Notes: generated by a model not told the origin, from the letters alone. A stretch of 64,000 nucleotides of DNA from Paenibacillus sp. GM2 (GCF_900069005.2 NZ_LN831279.1:3182390-3246389), one strand, 5' to 3'. Counted from the stretch's first letter, positions 7,084 through 16,641 are shown. Numbers and translations are program-made.

Positions 7084-8973
7084 TTAGATGATCACTGAAG
7101 GAAAGCTGACACACACCTCGGTTCCAACTCCTTTTGTACTTGTAAAGGAGATTTTCCCCTGCATAACCTCAATAATTCTGAAGGTGACCATCAGACCTAA
7201 ACCTGTCCCCTTTGTTTTGTTCGAGAAATACGGCTCGCCCAGACGGGCTAGTACCCCAGGATCCATCCCCTCACCATTATCCTTAATGTGAATATAAACC
7301 TTTCCATTATCCCCATGGGCCCAAATCTCAATTTCTCCATCAACATCGAGTGCCTCGATGCTGTTCTTGATAATATTAATGAAAGCTTGCTTGAATTTTG
7401 AGGAACTTCCCCTAATATGCAAATCACTTGGAATATGCACCGTTATTTTTCCGCCCTGCAGATTCACCAACGGCATGAGAATTCCTTCGATATGAATAAA
7501 CTCCTCCAATACATTAAGGGTTGTGACCTTCCCAGCTTCTGGCTTAGCAAAGGTCAAAAAATCAGTAATAATCAAAGCTGCCCGATCCAATTCATCAAGA
7601 GCCATATTCAAATATAACTGATTCGACGACGAATTTTTCTCAGATAAGAGTTGCAGAAATCCTCGGGTAACCTGAAGCGGGTTACGAACCTCATGTGCCA
7701 CGGAAGCTGCTAGTTCACTTATGATTTCCATCTTCTCCGAACGCTGGAGCTCATTATTGAACATCTCCAGTTGTCTTGAATATTCAACGATTTGTTCATG
7801 ATTACGAGCAAAGCGTTTTCCCATAATAACAATCAACGATATTAGGAAGCTAACCACTCCCCATTTCCATAAAAATAAATCATAATATTCCGCCTTCAAG
7901 TAGAACCAAAACAACTCACCCAGCCCCAAAACGGCAAAAATAGCAAACCCTACTGAGAATATAAGTGCTTCTTTGCTGCCCCTCTTTGCGTAAAAAATTG
8001 CAGTAGTGATCAAAATGATAAACTGTACCATCATTATGAGACCAAGCAGCGTTGCTGAGGCAATTCTATACAGATCGTAAATATGATTATGGGTGAATAT
8101 ATTAATCAACATTAGAGCGGTACATAATAATGAATAACCAATTTGGAAGGTTCGAAATTTACGAATCAATGAGCGATAACCACTGCCTATAACTTTTTCG
8201 AAGAAGAAAGAAAAGGAAGGTAGCAATATAAACAAGGATAAATCGAACAAAATCACGTATATACTTCCGTACTCGCCATATGTAGAATACAAAAATGATG
8301 AATATGTAATCATGATGAATCCACAAGATAAGATGACTAAACAAAGAGAAACCCAAGTTGCAGCATATTCTGAATTTAAAAAGATAGCGCAAATTAGCAT
8401 AGTAAATGCAATAAACATTAGGCTACTGCCGATAATAAAATCACTTAAGCTATTTTTGACATACATATTATGTAACTTATAAAAATCACCGACATATACC
8501 TCACTCTGAATACCAATTCTAACCGGCGACCTAATGCCAAGATATATCGGATCTTCCTTATTTATACTATCAGATGGCAATAGGACAACATTAACCCCAT
8601 ACTTGTATTCTCTATGGGATTCATAAATCTTGTGATCTCCTTGTTTCGCAATAATATCGTAACCATAAATCTTCTTGAACAGGATTGCTTTTCCCTCTGA
8701 ATTAACAGGCGCCTTAATCCTGACCCACTGCGAAACCGCGCCTTCTGGTCTAGCCAGAGCCTTATTATCCGACCTTACGTTGATCCAGTCATTCTCCTTC
8801 TCCAGCTGCTCGACAGTCATTCCCGGATCAAAATGATCCGTCCATAAAACCTGCCACTCATCAATCGTCTGCTCCGCACTCTTTTTATTATTTGTACTTT
8901 CAATAAAGAAGACACTGAAAACCGCTACTACCATAACAAATACAGTGGCTACTACTTTTACCAGACCTTTCAT
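7084..8973 (-). CDS. Membrane sensor histidine kinase (7TM type), orphan
   Basis: The 629-aa protein has an N-terminal membrane anchor (about residues 5-24), an extracytoplasmic region of about 150 residues, a block of about seven membrane helices, then a kinase core. The H-box is VAHEVRNPLQVTRGFLQLL with His427; the N-box is NIIKNSIEAL; the G-boxes are DNGEGM and KGTGLGLMV. The layout recalls 7TMR-DISM receptors. The H-box resembles Bacillus sporulation kinases that feed Spo0F, and no response regulator is adjacent, which fits a phosphorelay kinase. It ends 48 bp from the RiPP-like peptide gene, so a sensing link is possible but unproven. Confidence 0.9.
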   Translation of the reverse strand: MKGLVKVVATVFVMVVAVFSVFFIESTNNKKSAEQTIDEWQVLWTDHFDPGMTVEQLEKENDWINVRSDNKALARPEGAVSQWVRIKAPVNSEGKAILFKKIYGYDIIAKQGDHKIYESHREYKYGVNVVLLPSDSINKEDPIYLGIRSPVRIGIQSEVYVGDFYKLHNMYVKNSLSDFIIGSSLMFIAFTMLICAIFLNSEYAATWVSLCLVILSCGFIMITYSSFLYSTYGEYGSIYVILFDLSLFILLPSFSFFFEKVIGSGYRSLIRKFRTFQIGYSLLCTALMLINIFTHNHIYDLYRIASATLLGLIMMVQFIILITTAIFYAKRGSKEALIFSVGFAIFAVLGLGELFWFYLKAEYYDLFLWKWGVVSFLISLIVIMGKRFARNHEQIVEYSRQLEMFNNELQRSEKMEIISELAASVAHEVRNPLQVTRGFLQLLSEKNSSSNQLYLNMALDELDRAALIITDFLTFAKPEAGKVTTLNVLEEFIHIEGILMPLVNLQGGKITVHIPSDLHIRGSSSKFKQAFINIIKNSIEALDVDGEIEIWAHGDNGKVYIHIKDNGEGMDPGVLARLGEPYFSNKTKGTGLGLMVTFRIIEVMQGKISFTSTKGVGTEVCVSFPSVII

Positions 8974-9292
8974 CTCAGCACCTCTAACCCTAAATTCACA
9001 AGCTAAGAAGTTACAATATATAATTCGATACTTTCCGCGCTAAACCTTCAATAAAATGGAAAAATTCATAATAAGATCAGTCCGTATCCAATATGTAACA
9101 AACAAAACTATTTTAACGTGATTGCCGCATTTAATCCATGAATTCTTTTGGGTATTATACACACAGGTTACCTATATATTGGAAATGACAAATTCCTCCC
9201 CGAGTCCCCTCATCTTATCCTTTTCGATATAAGACAGCAACCACCGCTTAAATTTAGCTCACCTTGTTTCCTTGATATGTCTAAGTACCGAG
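8974..9292. other. Intergenic region, promoter side of the kinase gene
   Basis: About 320 bp of AT-rich sequence upstream of the kinase. It must hold the kinase promoter, but I see no clear operator, RNA element or credible gene. A plus-strand open frame at 9148-9342 has no RBS and no recognisable sequence. Confidence 0.4.
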
Positions 9293-9329
9293 AAAAAAAG
9301 CCTCTGACAACGTCAACGCTGCCAGAAGC
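9293..9329 (-). terminator. Intrinsic terminator of the GH30-phosphorylase operon
   Basis: On the minus strand GCTTCTG and CAGAGGC close a stem of about 12 bp followed by seven T residues, 34 nt after the phosphorylase stop. Confidence 0.8.
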
Positions 9330-9362
9330 TATCGGAATATAATCAATTCTATTCTCTCAATA

Positions 9363-12300
9363 TCATTTCCTACCAAGTTCAATACGAATCGCTGCGAATT
9401 GACCGTCCCGGACTTGCTCTGCCAGCTTGCCGCTGATGACGGGACCGTCTACTTGGACAGTATCACCGTTCTGCTGTTTCAAGACGATAGACTGAACCGT
9501 AACCCCGTCTGGGCCATACGTATTGCCTCTGCCCGGATTATGATAAGTTACTTCCGTCGTTCCCAGGAATTTAAACGCAACTTCAGCCTGTTCATTGAAC
9601 AGCCAGCCCGGTAGTGATGGTGCGAAGGCGAGCTGCAGCTCTTTCCCTTGCATTCGGAACACATGTGGACCCGCCATCATCATCATCCATATACTGATAA
9701 ACTCAGCCGTAGATCCACTAAGTCTGGCCACAAATCCCCGACCATGCACCTTAGGGTCCGGATTGACACTGGTCGCGATAAAGGATGAGTTTTCCAGCGT
9801 ACTGCGGCCATAAACCGCCGGATCAAGGAACGGAATTAATGAGGTTCTCATCTCATGGAAGAACTGCTCCTGCAGCCCGCTCTTCAGCAGTGCAAGCAGA
9901 TATTTATAGCTCATATGAAGAAAGACGGATTCCCGCTCCAGCCAGCCTGCGGTGAAAGCACGGATTCGTCCGATTTCATGGCTTTCCCCATCGAGACTCA
10001 CCGAGGTCTTATACATCTGGATCTTATCATCGAACAGATCGCTGCGGCGGATATGCTCATAAGCCTTTCTCGCTTCTTCCGGGTCATTTAGCGTCTTCAT
10101 CCAGCGTGCTGGCCCCTCAAGGAAATGGGGGAGCGGTCTTGGATCAAGCCGCTTAACCCGGGCTTTCGGCAAGCCGTAGCCGCTAATGACAGGCTGACCC
10201 AGCTCATCAACGACTGCTTCATATTCAACCGCCTCATATACAAAATAGGTTGGTGTTAATCCCTCCCCAAACTGGATTGCCAGCTTAATGCCCTGATCAA
10301 GCTTCTGTTCCATTTGGCAATAGATCGGCAGCAATTCCCCTGCCTTCAGCATGACTTCCTCTCCGCTGATGCCGAACCGAATCTCTTCACGATAATGCTC
10401 CCGGGCCGAGGCCACTTGATCCCAATAATCGAATTCCGTTAACTCACCTGACAGATTCCGCGCTAAATATTCGGCTACTTTCTGGAGAAGTGTGAACATT
10501 TCCTTAGGCACTGCAAGGATTTGGTCTGGCGATTCCGCAGCCGACTCCAACACAAATTTTACAATCCGGGTTAATTCGAAGGTCTCACTCATACCCGAGC
10601 CCAATAAACCTGGCAAGCCATTCATCGCATCGTTCCAGCCGGGCTTATTGCCTTCCATCTCGATCCCCATTCCATAAGGATCCAGGGTGGCGAACTTCAC
10701 CAGGGAGAGCGACAACAGCTTAACGAACAGATTCGTACGATATACCTCTCCGCTGCCGCAGCCGGTTCTCAGCCAGTTGGTATGCTTCAGCGACAATCCA
10801 AGCTTTTGCATTTTCTCATCATCATGAACCGTCGCCCCATACTGGCGAACCTGACCGCCATTCAGCACATATTTCTCACTACGCGGCAGAACGCGAACCG
10901 GGCTGTCGAAGAAGGTGTATTCCTTCTCCTCAAACAGCATCTCCGCCTTGTGATCCGGGAAAATATCCAGATAGCTGTCGATCAGATCCATATTATAGGT
11001 CCAGTGATCCGACCAATAACCTTCGCCAAAGGAGGCCTCTATATTCTGAACCGCCAGCTTCAAAATTCCACTAAGCAGTTCTTCCTCACTGGTCTTCAGC
11101 TTTACACTACGGCTGGCAGCATAAGTGATAATCTGGCCGGGAGTGAACTTGCCAAGGCAAATCGTCTCCAGCTCCTGCCGATGAGAATGAAGCGCCTCCT
11201 CCAGCCATTCCCGCAGCTGTGCTGCCTTGTCAGCTGGTACTTGGAAGCTGGTACCCTCCACACTTAATGGATTATAACCGTCAGCCTGAATCAGACTGAA
11301 GAAAGTCCTGATATTAAACGTGCCAACCTGTGGGTTGAAGTAGATATCACTGCGCCGGTTCTGATTCGCATCGCGGAAGTTCCCGTTGCCTTGGGAATAA
11401 AATTCCGGTGCAATCGAGAAGAAGTTGTAGTCCCGCTCAAGATCCCCATGTTTGCGGGAATATAAATGGATAACGTAGCCCTCTTTGCCATTATCAAAAA
11501 TGAACGGATACCCTCCGCGCAGGAAATTATCAAGGTAGCTCTGCCTGCTATAGGCGTCGAACAGGGGCTCAGCCGTTTTTGTAGCAATATCCTCGGTTAA
11601 TTCCTCGGTCAGCTTGCTCGCTTCCGCATACTTTAATTCCACATAAGCCGGGGAAGCGATCGAGGATACCTTCCGGTTTAAGCGATCCAGACTATCTATA
11701 TTTCCGATCAAGCTATAAATAACCGTACTCTGTCCAGGTTGCAGCGTCACTTCCGTTCCGCTGAAGCCACATGGCACTTTATTCGTACAGTATTGGGTCT
11801 CCCGCTTAAGATCAGCAACCGAATGCTCTGCAAAGCGATCTGGATAACCAAGCGAGGTATTGTCGCCGAAGATAATCTCAAAATCAGCGATCGGCCGGAT
11901 CAACTGACCTTCTTCGTTGAAAGATAAATAGAAGTGGCCGTTCTTCACCTCACTGACCTCCGCTTCGTCCCCTGTACTGGAACGGACGCGGTAATATGGA
12001 ACGCCTTGATCCAGGTTCTCGACCTCCATCCAGCTGCGCAGCAGATTGCCGATCTCCTTATAGCCTGAGTTCTCTACACCGTACGGCAGTATTTCCGGCA
12101 TCCCGTCCAGAGCTTCCAGATGAATTGGCCGCCCGGAAATATTCGTCAGCTCAACCTTGCGCACAAGCGCTGCGAAGTCATCATTAGGAATATGAAAATA
12201 AGTGACCTGGGTCTGCAAGCCTTTGGATGAGTGAACCTCTGTTATGCTAATATTGTTGGAACGGATTTCCATTCTGCGCACAGCATCCTTGTCCGGAGCG

Positions 12301-12590
12301 GCGCTCTGGAACGGCTCATAGATAGAGTCCTGTCCGTCCATCTTGATGAATGTACGGAACCCTTTCATCGATACCGACTGGTAGGAGATGCTGGCCGGGG
12401 AAAATTCCATAATCGGACTGTTCTTGTCGCGAATCCCGAAGCTGCATACGGCCTGGCCGCGGTTCACATAGAACGTCCACATCGGAATCCCTTTTAGCCC
12501 GGCAATCCCTGGCAGGAAGCTGGAGAATGGCTTCGCTTGATCAAACTGCTCGATAACAAATGCATTGTCCTTGAACATAAAATTAGGCAT
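9363..12590 (-). CDS. Clan GH-Q glycoside phosphorylase (GH94/GH149/GH161-like beta-glucan phosphorylase)
   Basis: The protein of about 1075 aa has no signal peptide, so it acts in the cytoplasm. An N-terminal beta-sandwich is followed by an (alpha/alpha)6-type catalytic region. KPGWNDAMNGLPGLLGSG contains the probable catalytic acid Asp654, as in cellobiose and beta-oligoglucan phosphorylases. The length of about 1080 aa fits oligoglucan phosphorylases (1,2-beta or 1,3-beta) rather than cellobiose phosphorylase (about 800 aa). The GH30 partner favours a beta-1,3- or beta-1,6-linked glucan, but linkage cannot be read here. ATG 12590 has AGGGG 10 nt upstream; GTG 12602 overlaps that RBS. It is 23 nt behind the GH30 gene, in one operon. 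Confidence 0.8.
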   Translation of the reverse strand: MPNFMFKDNAFVIEQFDQAKPFSSFLPGIAGLKGIPMWTFYVNRGQAVCSFGIRDKNSPIMEFSPASISYQSVSMKGFRTFIKMDGQDSIYEPFQSAAPDKDAVRRMEIRSNNISITEVHSSKGLQTQVTYFHIPNDDFAALVRKVELTNISGRPIHLEALDGMPEILPYGVENSGYKEIGNLLRSWMEVENLDQGVPYYRVRSSTGDEAEVSEVKNGHFYLSFNEEGQLIRPIADFEIIFGDNTSLGYPDRFAEHSVADLKRETQYCTNKVPCGFSGTEVTLQPGQSTVIYSLIGNIDSLDRLNRKVSSIASPAYVELKYAEASKLTEELTEDIATKTAEPLFDAYSRQSYLDNFLRGGYPFIFDNGKEGYVIHLYSRKHGDLERDYNFFSIAPEFYSQGNGNFRDANQNRRSDIYFNPQVGTFNIRTFFSLIQADGYNPLSVEGTSFQVPADKAAQLREWLEEALHSHRQELETICLGKFTPGQIITYAASRSVKLKTSEEELLSGILKLAVQNIEASFGEGYWSDHWTYNMDLIDSYLDIFPDHKAEMLFEEKEYTFFDSPVRVLPRSEKYVLNGGQVRQYGATVHDDEKMQKLGLSLKHTNWLRTGCGSGEVYRTNLFVKLLSLSLVKFATLDPYGMGIEMEGNKPGWNDAMNGLPGLLGSGMSETFELTRIVKFVLESAAESPDQILAVPKEMFTLLQKVAEYLARNLSGELTEFDYWDQVASAREHYREEIRFGISGEEVMLKAGELLPIYCQMEQKLDQGIKLAIQFGEGLTPTYFVYEAVEYEAVVDELGQPVISGYGLPKARVKRLDPRPLPHFLEGPARWMKTLNDPEEARKAYEHIRRSDLFDDKIQMYKTSVSLDGESHEIGRIRAFTAGWLERESVFLHMSYKYLLALLKSGLQEQFFHEMRTSLIPFLDPAVYGRSTLENSSFIATSVNPDPKVHGRGFVARLSGSTAEFISIWMMMMAGPHVFRMQGKELQLAFAPSLPGWLFNEQAEVAFKFLGTTEVTYHNPGRGNTYGPDGVTVQSIVLKQQNGDTVQVDGPVISGKLAEQVRDGQFAAIRIELGRK

Positions 12591-12613
12591 AAATAATTGC
12601 ACCCCTATCGTAT

Positions 12614-13948
12614 TTACTTGATGATATATGTCGCGATCGAATGTGCCGGGAGCACTTCGGAGACCCCTTCTGATCCCAGAATAAGCGAGAACGCTTGCTG
12701 CTCGTCTGTTTCATTCATGACCACAGCGGCTATACCTCCGTCCGGATTGCGGAATGCCGTCGCACCGAGGGCTGCATTCCCGCAGCTCACACCGATTCGC
12801 ACCGCACCAGGTAGGATATATTTGCTGAAATGGCCGATATAGTAGTAGGAAATATTGTAATGAAGCGTATCTGTCTTCGTATCAGCAATAATGGGTGCAT
12901 CGCACAAGTTGTTGACATGGTTCGGACCGCCGGTCTCATCGAGAACCAGATTCCAGTCCAGATAGCCCTCTGTCCATTGGTTCAGGTCTCCGATCATATT
13001 ACGACCATAATGCTCACCATTTGACCAGCTGCCGAACTTAGCTCCCCCTTCCTTGCAACCCTCCGTGAATAGCAGATGCTTATCCGGGAACAGATCATGG
13101 ACCTTGCCGACATTCTCGAATTCCTCACTGACATACCAGTGGAACCCGGTTCCCCATACATACTTGGCAGCCTCCGGGTCGGAGAGCACCGCCGATGCCC
13201 GTTCGACCATCAGATCGCGGTTATGGTCCCAGATCAGGATATTCACATCCGGCAATCCTTCGCGATGCATTGTAGGGCCAAGGTAATCGCGCACGAAATC
13301 GCGTTCCTCCTCGCCGCTGTATATACAGGAGTCCCAAGTCTGCACTGCAGCCGGTTCATTTTGAACAGTAATCCCCCAGATTGGAACGCCTTCCTCGCGA
13401 TAGGCCTTGATGAACTTGGTATAATACAGCGCCCATACATCCCGGAATTCAGGCTTCAATTGGCCGCCGTTATTCATCTCTCCATTCGTCTTCATCCATG
13501 CCGGCGGACTCCAAGGCGATGCAAGCATCGTAATATCCTGCCCTGCTGTCTTCACAGCATCATGGATTAGCGGAAGAACCCATTTCCGGTCTCTGGAAAT
13601 ATCGAAGCTGTTCAGCTCTGTATCGTTGTCCTCCACATACGTGTAGTTCTCAAGTGCGAAGTCACAGCTATGGATATGCACCCTGCCGATCGTATAGCCC
13701 AGACCCTGTTTCGGATCAAAATAACTGCGGATGACTTCATCCCTCTTCTCCGGGTTTATACGCGACAGTGTATAAGCAGCCGCCTCGGTAAACGCCCCTC
13801 CGAATCCAAGGATCGTCTGGAACTGCTGCTCTGGATCAAGCTTGATTGCCGATGGCGCTAATTCACTGCTAACGCTTGCAATCTGTCCCTGAAATGCAAG
13901 CCTCTCTCCTGAATCACGTGCGGTTAATACCTTAGACCAACTAGCCAT
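12614..13948 (-). CDS. Glycoside hydrolase family 30 beta-glycosidase (glucosylceramidase-like)
   Basis: The 444-aa enzyme has no signal peptide. GH30 features: ILGFGGAFTEAAA near the N-terminus, MLASPWSPPAWMKTNG, the acid/base in VQNEPA (Glu198) and the nucleophile in LLFTEGCKEGG (Glu296), then a C-terminal beta-domain. GH30 enzymes are retaining beta-glucosidases or beta-1,6-glucanases; a cytoplasmic oligosaccharide-cleaving role fits the phosphorylase behind it. The second ATG (13948) has GGAG at the right distance; the one at 13954 is too close. A palindromic LacI operator lies 30 nt upstream. Confidence 0.92.
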   Translation of the reverse strand: MASWSKVLTARDSGERLAFQGQIASVSSELAPSAIKLDPEQQFQTILGFGGAFTEAAAYTLSRINPEKRDEVIRSYFDPKQGLGYTIGRVHIHSCDFALENYTYVEDNDTELNSFDISRDRKWVLPLIHDAVKTAGQDITMLASPWSPPAWMKTNGEMNNGGQLKPEFRDVWALYYTKFIKAYREEGVPIWGITVQNEPAAVQTWDSCIYSGEEERDFVRDYLGPTMHREGLPDVNILIWDHNRDLMVERASAVLSDPEAAKYVWGTGFHWYVSEEFENVGKVHDLFPDKHLLFTEGCKEGGAKFGSWSNGEHYGRNMIGDLNQWTEGYLDWNLVLDETGGPNHVNNLCDAPIIADTKTDTLHYNISYYYIGHFSKYILPGAVRIGVSCGNAALGATAFRNPDGGIAAVVMNETDEQQAFSLILGSEGVSEVLPAHSIATYIIK

Positions 13949-13977
13949 GTTCATCTCTCCTTTTCATTGTTATCACT

Positions 13978-13999
13978 AAATCGAAACCGGTTTCGATTT
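13978..13999. promoter_or_regulatory. Perfect 22-bp palindromic LacI-family operator
   Basis: Arms of AAATCGAAACC and GGTTTCGATTT meet at a central CG, the symmetry of LacI/GalR operators. It lies between the lacI-type gene and GH30, so it should control GH30 and the phosphorylase. Confidence 0.8.
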
Positions 14000-14026
14000 T
14001 CGTTAAAAAAAAGGGAAACCGGAACC

Positions 14027-15058
14027 TCATAGCGGACGGCATGATTCCCGGATTACCAATTCAACTGGAATAACAGCCTGTTGTATTTCTGTTCCGCCTT
14101 CTATGCAATAGATTAACATGTCAGCGGCGCGCTTGCCAAGTACATATGTATCCTGCCGGACTGTAGTTAAGGCCGGTGTTAAATATTTTGCCATTTCTAT
14201 ATCGTCAAAGCCAACTACTGAAATATCTTCCGGCACCGAAAGACCATGTGCTTTAATGGCATCCATTGCGCCAATTGCAAAATTGTCCCCAGCCACGAAG
14301 ACAGCTGTTGGCAAGGTATCCAACTTCAGCAGCTCCTCCATCGCAATTCGCCCGGATTCCACCGTATAATCATAACTTCCCTGTACAATGCGCTGCGGTA
14401 GAACCGACAGGCCCAATTTCTGCATCCCCTGCATATAGCCCTGCAGACGCTTTTCGCCGGCAAAGGTCTGACCGCCGTTAATATAGGCGATATCCCGATG
14501 ACCCAGCGAGTATAAGTATTCAATTGCCTCAATACTTCCCGCCACATTATCCGAGTAAACGGTGCTCTTGCTGTCCGACTCCTGATCCAGCAGCACACAA
14601 GGGATATCGGATTCCAATAGTTCGATGAAATAGGGATCCGTATAATCCGGCAGCACAATGACAACGCCGTCAACGCCACGAATTTTACAATGCTCCAAAT
14701 AACCGCTCTTCTTGCCGCCGATATCCTTGGAGACAAACATCAGGTCATATCCTTTGGAAGTAGCTACCTTCTTGAACCCCTCGATTACCCCACCGAAGTA
14801 AGGATGGAGGAGTCCAACCCCAGAAGTTTCAATGAACAAGATGCCGATCGTCCATGACCGCTTCGTCGTTAATGACCGGGCATGAGCATTTGGCAAATAG
14901 CCCAGCTCCTCAGCCGTATCCATAATGATTCGTCTCGTCTTCTGGCTAACATCGGAATAACCGTTAAATACCTTGGAGACTGTCGTCGGTGAGAACCCTG
15001 TTTTTTTGGCAATATCATAAATGGTAACTATCCTTCTCGCCTCCTGTATCGTCCGCAC
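14027..15058 (-). CDS. LacI-family repressor of the GH30-phosphorylase operon
   Basis: The DNA-binding domain is VTIYDIAKKTGFSPTTVSKV with the hinge helix near NAHARSLTTKRS, followed by a periplasmic-binding-protein-like sugar sensor. It is cytoplasmic. The listed GTG start (15058) has no RBS and adds nine residues absent from typical LacI proteins. A strong AGGAGG (15045-15040) lies 8 nt before an ATA codon at 15031, giving the natural start just before VTIYDIAK. A non-canonical ATA start or a lost ATG is therefore possible. It probably binds the 22-bp palindrome just downstream. The effector is likely a beta-glucan oligosaccharide. Confidence 0.93.
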   Translation of the reverse strand: MRTIQEARRIVTIYDIAKKTGFSPTTVSKVFNGYSDVSQKTRRIIMDTAEELGYLPNAHARSLTTKRSWTIGILFIETSGVGLLHPYFGGVIEGFKKVATSKGYDLMFVSKDIGGKKSGYLEHCKIRGVDGVVIVLPDYTDPYFIELLESDIPCVLLDQESDSKSTVYSDNVAGSIEAIEYLYSLGHRDIAYINGGQTFAGEKRLQGYMQGMQKLGLSVLPQRIVQGSYDYTVESGRIAMEELLKLDTLPTAVFVAGDNFAIGAMDAIKAHGLSVPEDISVVGFDDIEMAKYLTPALTTVRQDTYVLGKRAADMLIYCIEGGTEIQQAVIPVELVIRESCRPL

Positions 15059-15227
15059 GATTCATGGAAATTGTAGTCGTCCTCCACTTTGAAGTCAATA
15101 GCCAGTGCACAATATATGCATCTTGGTCAAGGAGCAAATTTCTTGGTTGAACCCGGGAAATCCGGGGCAAACTTCCCATATGACCAACCCATCACACTTA
15201 TAGATTATATACAGGAGGAACTTCATC

Positions 15228-15548
15228 ATGGACGACTACCCGAAGACGACTGGTGATCTTGTCTACGAGCAATATAAGCTGCTTGCAGAATACCGCTTCG
15301 AGAACGATATCCCGCGTGACGATGCACTCCCTTTCGATACCCGAATTACCCAGGGTATAAGTGAACCCGGGCCTGAGGACAGCAGCGGCGAGGATCGCGA
15401 AGAATCCTTCCCCGATGTTCCCGATGCCGACGCGATCCAGTCGGATACCCCTGTAGATCCAGCCGCCCCCGACATCGATACGACGATGCACGGTATAGAT
15501 CTCTTGAACGGCTACAATGGAGATGAAGCAGAAGAAGAGCGTGAGTAA
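15228..15548 (+). CDS. Acidic small hypothetical protein
   Basis: The 106-aa protein is very acidic: its second half is rich in Asp, Glu and Pro (for example EPGPEDSSGEDREESFPDVP) and probably disordered. The N-terminal half (DDYPKTTGDLVYEQYKLLAE) could be helical. There is no signal peptide or known domain. A strong AGGAGG RBS and a near-perfect terminator right after the stop support a real monocistronic gene. Function unknown. Confidence 0.75.
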   Translation: MDDYPKTTGDLVYEQYKLLAEYRFENDIPRDDALPFDTRITQGISEPGPEDSSGEDREESFPDVPDADAIQSDTPVDPAAPDIDTTMHGIDLLNGYNGDEAEEERE

Positions 15549-15550
15549 CA

Positions 15551-15605
15551 AAAACCGGGCTAGAGGAATGCAACGCACATTCCTCTAGCCCGGTTTTCTT
15601 TTTTT
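15551..15605 (+). terminator. Strong, probably bidirectional terminator
   Basis: A perfect 20-bp stem (15551-15570 with 15578-15597) around a 7-nt loop is followed by a T-rich tail (CTTTTTTT). A run of A at the 5' side gives a T-tail on the other strand too. Confidence 0.95.
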
Positions 15606-15964
15606 ATTCCCTGGCCATTCCTACCTGAGTCCTCCCGTTGTCGGACTGTGCTCCTTAACGCCTCGGCGAATTGCGACAACATCGCATTCCCCGCCGAATG
15701 TCCGTAGGTATCATTCACTTTTTTGAAATAATCAATATCCATGATCATTAAAGAGAAGAGGCTAATAGAAAGAGGTTCAGCGGAATCGTTAAGATATTTC
15801 AGTATGATGTACACGAATAATCCAACAATGCTATAGCAAAACACAAATATAATCCATGTGATCCAATTCTGATTTTCAAACATAAGATTAACGGAGGACG
15901 TAAGCAAGGTTAATCCAAGCGTCCAGCCCCATCTGCTTAATGAAGGCTCTTTGCGGCGGATCAT
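15560..15964 (-). pseudogene. Truncated GGDEF-domain (diguanylate cyclase) remnant
   Basis: A 134-codon frame starts with two predicted membrane helices and then reads SLMIMDIDYFKKVNDTYGHS and GNAMLSQFAEALRSTV, the first half of a GGDEF domain including the metal-binding DxDxF. It stops being homologous at GRNGQGI, where GR-x-GGEEF should be, so the active-site loop is lost and the frame runs into the neighbouring terminator. The N-terminus also lacks the usual sensor length. It cannot make cyclic di-GMP; I treat it as a pseudogene. Confidence 0.8.
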
Positions 15965-16130
15965 TGAATGGCGAACTCCCGGAAATCGATAAATACCGCT
16001 TCCTCCATCGGGAAATATAGTACATCAGCATAATGCCCAGCACACTACGGATAAGCCCGCTTAACCGTTAAAAGGGTAAAGTTGTTAATTATATTCTCAA
16101 TCATAGCTGGGTAGATCACTCCATAGAAAC

Positions 16131-16163
16131 AAAAATCCAGGCAGTGTAGCACAGCCAGGATTT
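16131..16163 (-). terminator. Minus-strand terminator without an obvious gene
   Basis: AAATCCAGGC (16133-16142) and GCCAGGATTT (16154-16163) pair with one mismatch and are followed on the minus strand by TTTTTG. No minus-strand gene lies upstream of it now, so it may be a relic. The rest of 15965-16302 shows nothing else I can support. Confidence 0.5.
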
Positions 16164-16302
16164 CAGGGTAATAGTAAGCATACCCTATAAAGAGATGAAA
16201 ATAATCGCAAGGCTGGTGTGGGATTTTCTATTTCACAACAATTTTTTGGAACATCCCCCATTTCCTAAGCATCCATATTTTTGAATCAAGGGAGGACATT
16301 TC

Positions 16303-16641
16303 ATGCCTGATTATCGCATCATTGTGGATATATCGGATCGACAGCTCTACTTGCTGGACGGGGATACAGTAGTCAAGGGGTACCCGATCGGCGTGGGCAA
16401 GATGCTCACGCCAACTCCCATTGGCGACTATGTGATTATTAACAAACAGCCTAATCCCGGAGGTCCCTTCGGCGCTTTCTGGATGGGGTTGTCCAAGCCG
16501 CATTATGGCATTCATGGGACGAATGATCCCTCCTCGATCGGTCATATTGTCTCCCATGGCTGTATCCGTATGTTCAATAGTGATGTATTGGAGCTCTCTT
16601 CCCTAGTACCGATTGGAACCCGAGTGACGATACGAGGCTAG
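16303..16641 (+). CDS. YkuD-type L,D-transpeptidase, short form
   Basis: The 112-aa protein is nearly only the catalytic domain: IIVDISDRQLYLLDG at the start, His71 in YGIHGTN and the catalytic Cys87 in VSHGCIRM. L,D-transpeptidases form 3-3 peptidoglycan crosslinks or attach proteins to the wall. There is no signal peptide, TM segment or LysM domain, so how it reaches the wall is unclear. Such short forms occur in spore-formers. GGGAGG precedes the ATG with 7-nt spacing. Confidence 0.92.
   Translation: MPDYRIIVDISDRQLYLLDGDTVVKGYPIGVGKMLTPTPIGDYVIINKQPNPGGPFGAFWMGLSKPHYGIHGTNDPSSIGHIVSHGCIRMFNSDVLELSSLVPIGTRVTIRG

Noticed and set aside
9148..9342. 64-codon plus-strand frame in the intergenic region
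   Set aside because: No RBS, no recognisable motif, and its end overlaps a terminator of the opposite strand.
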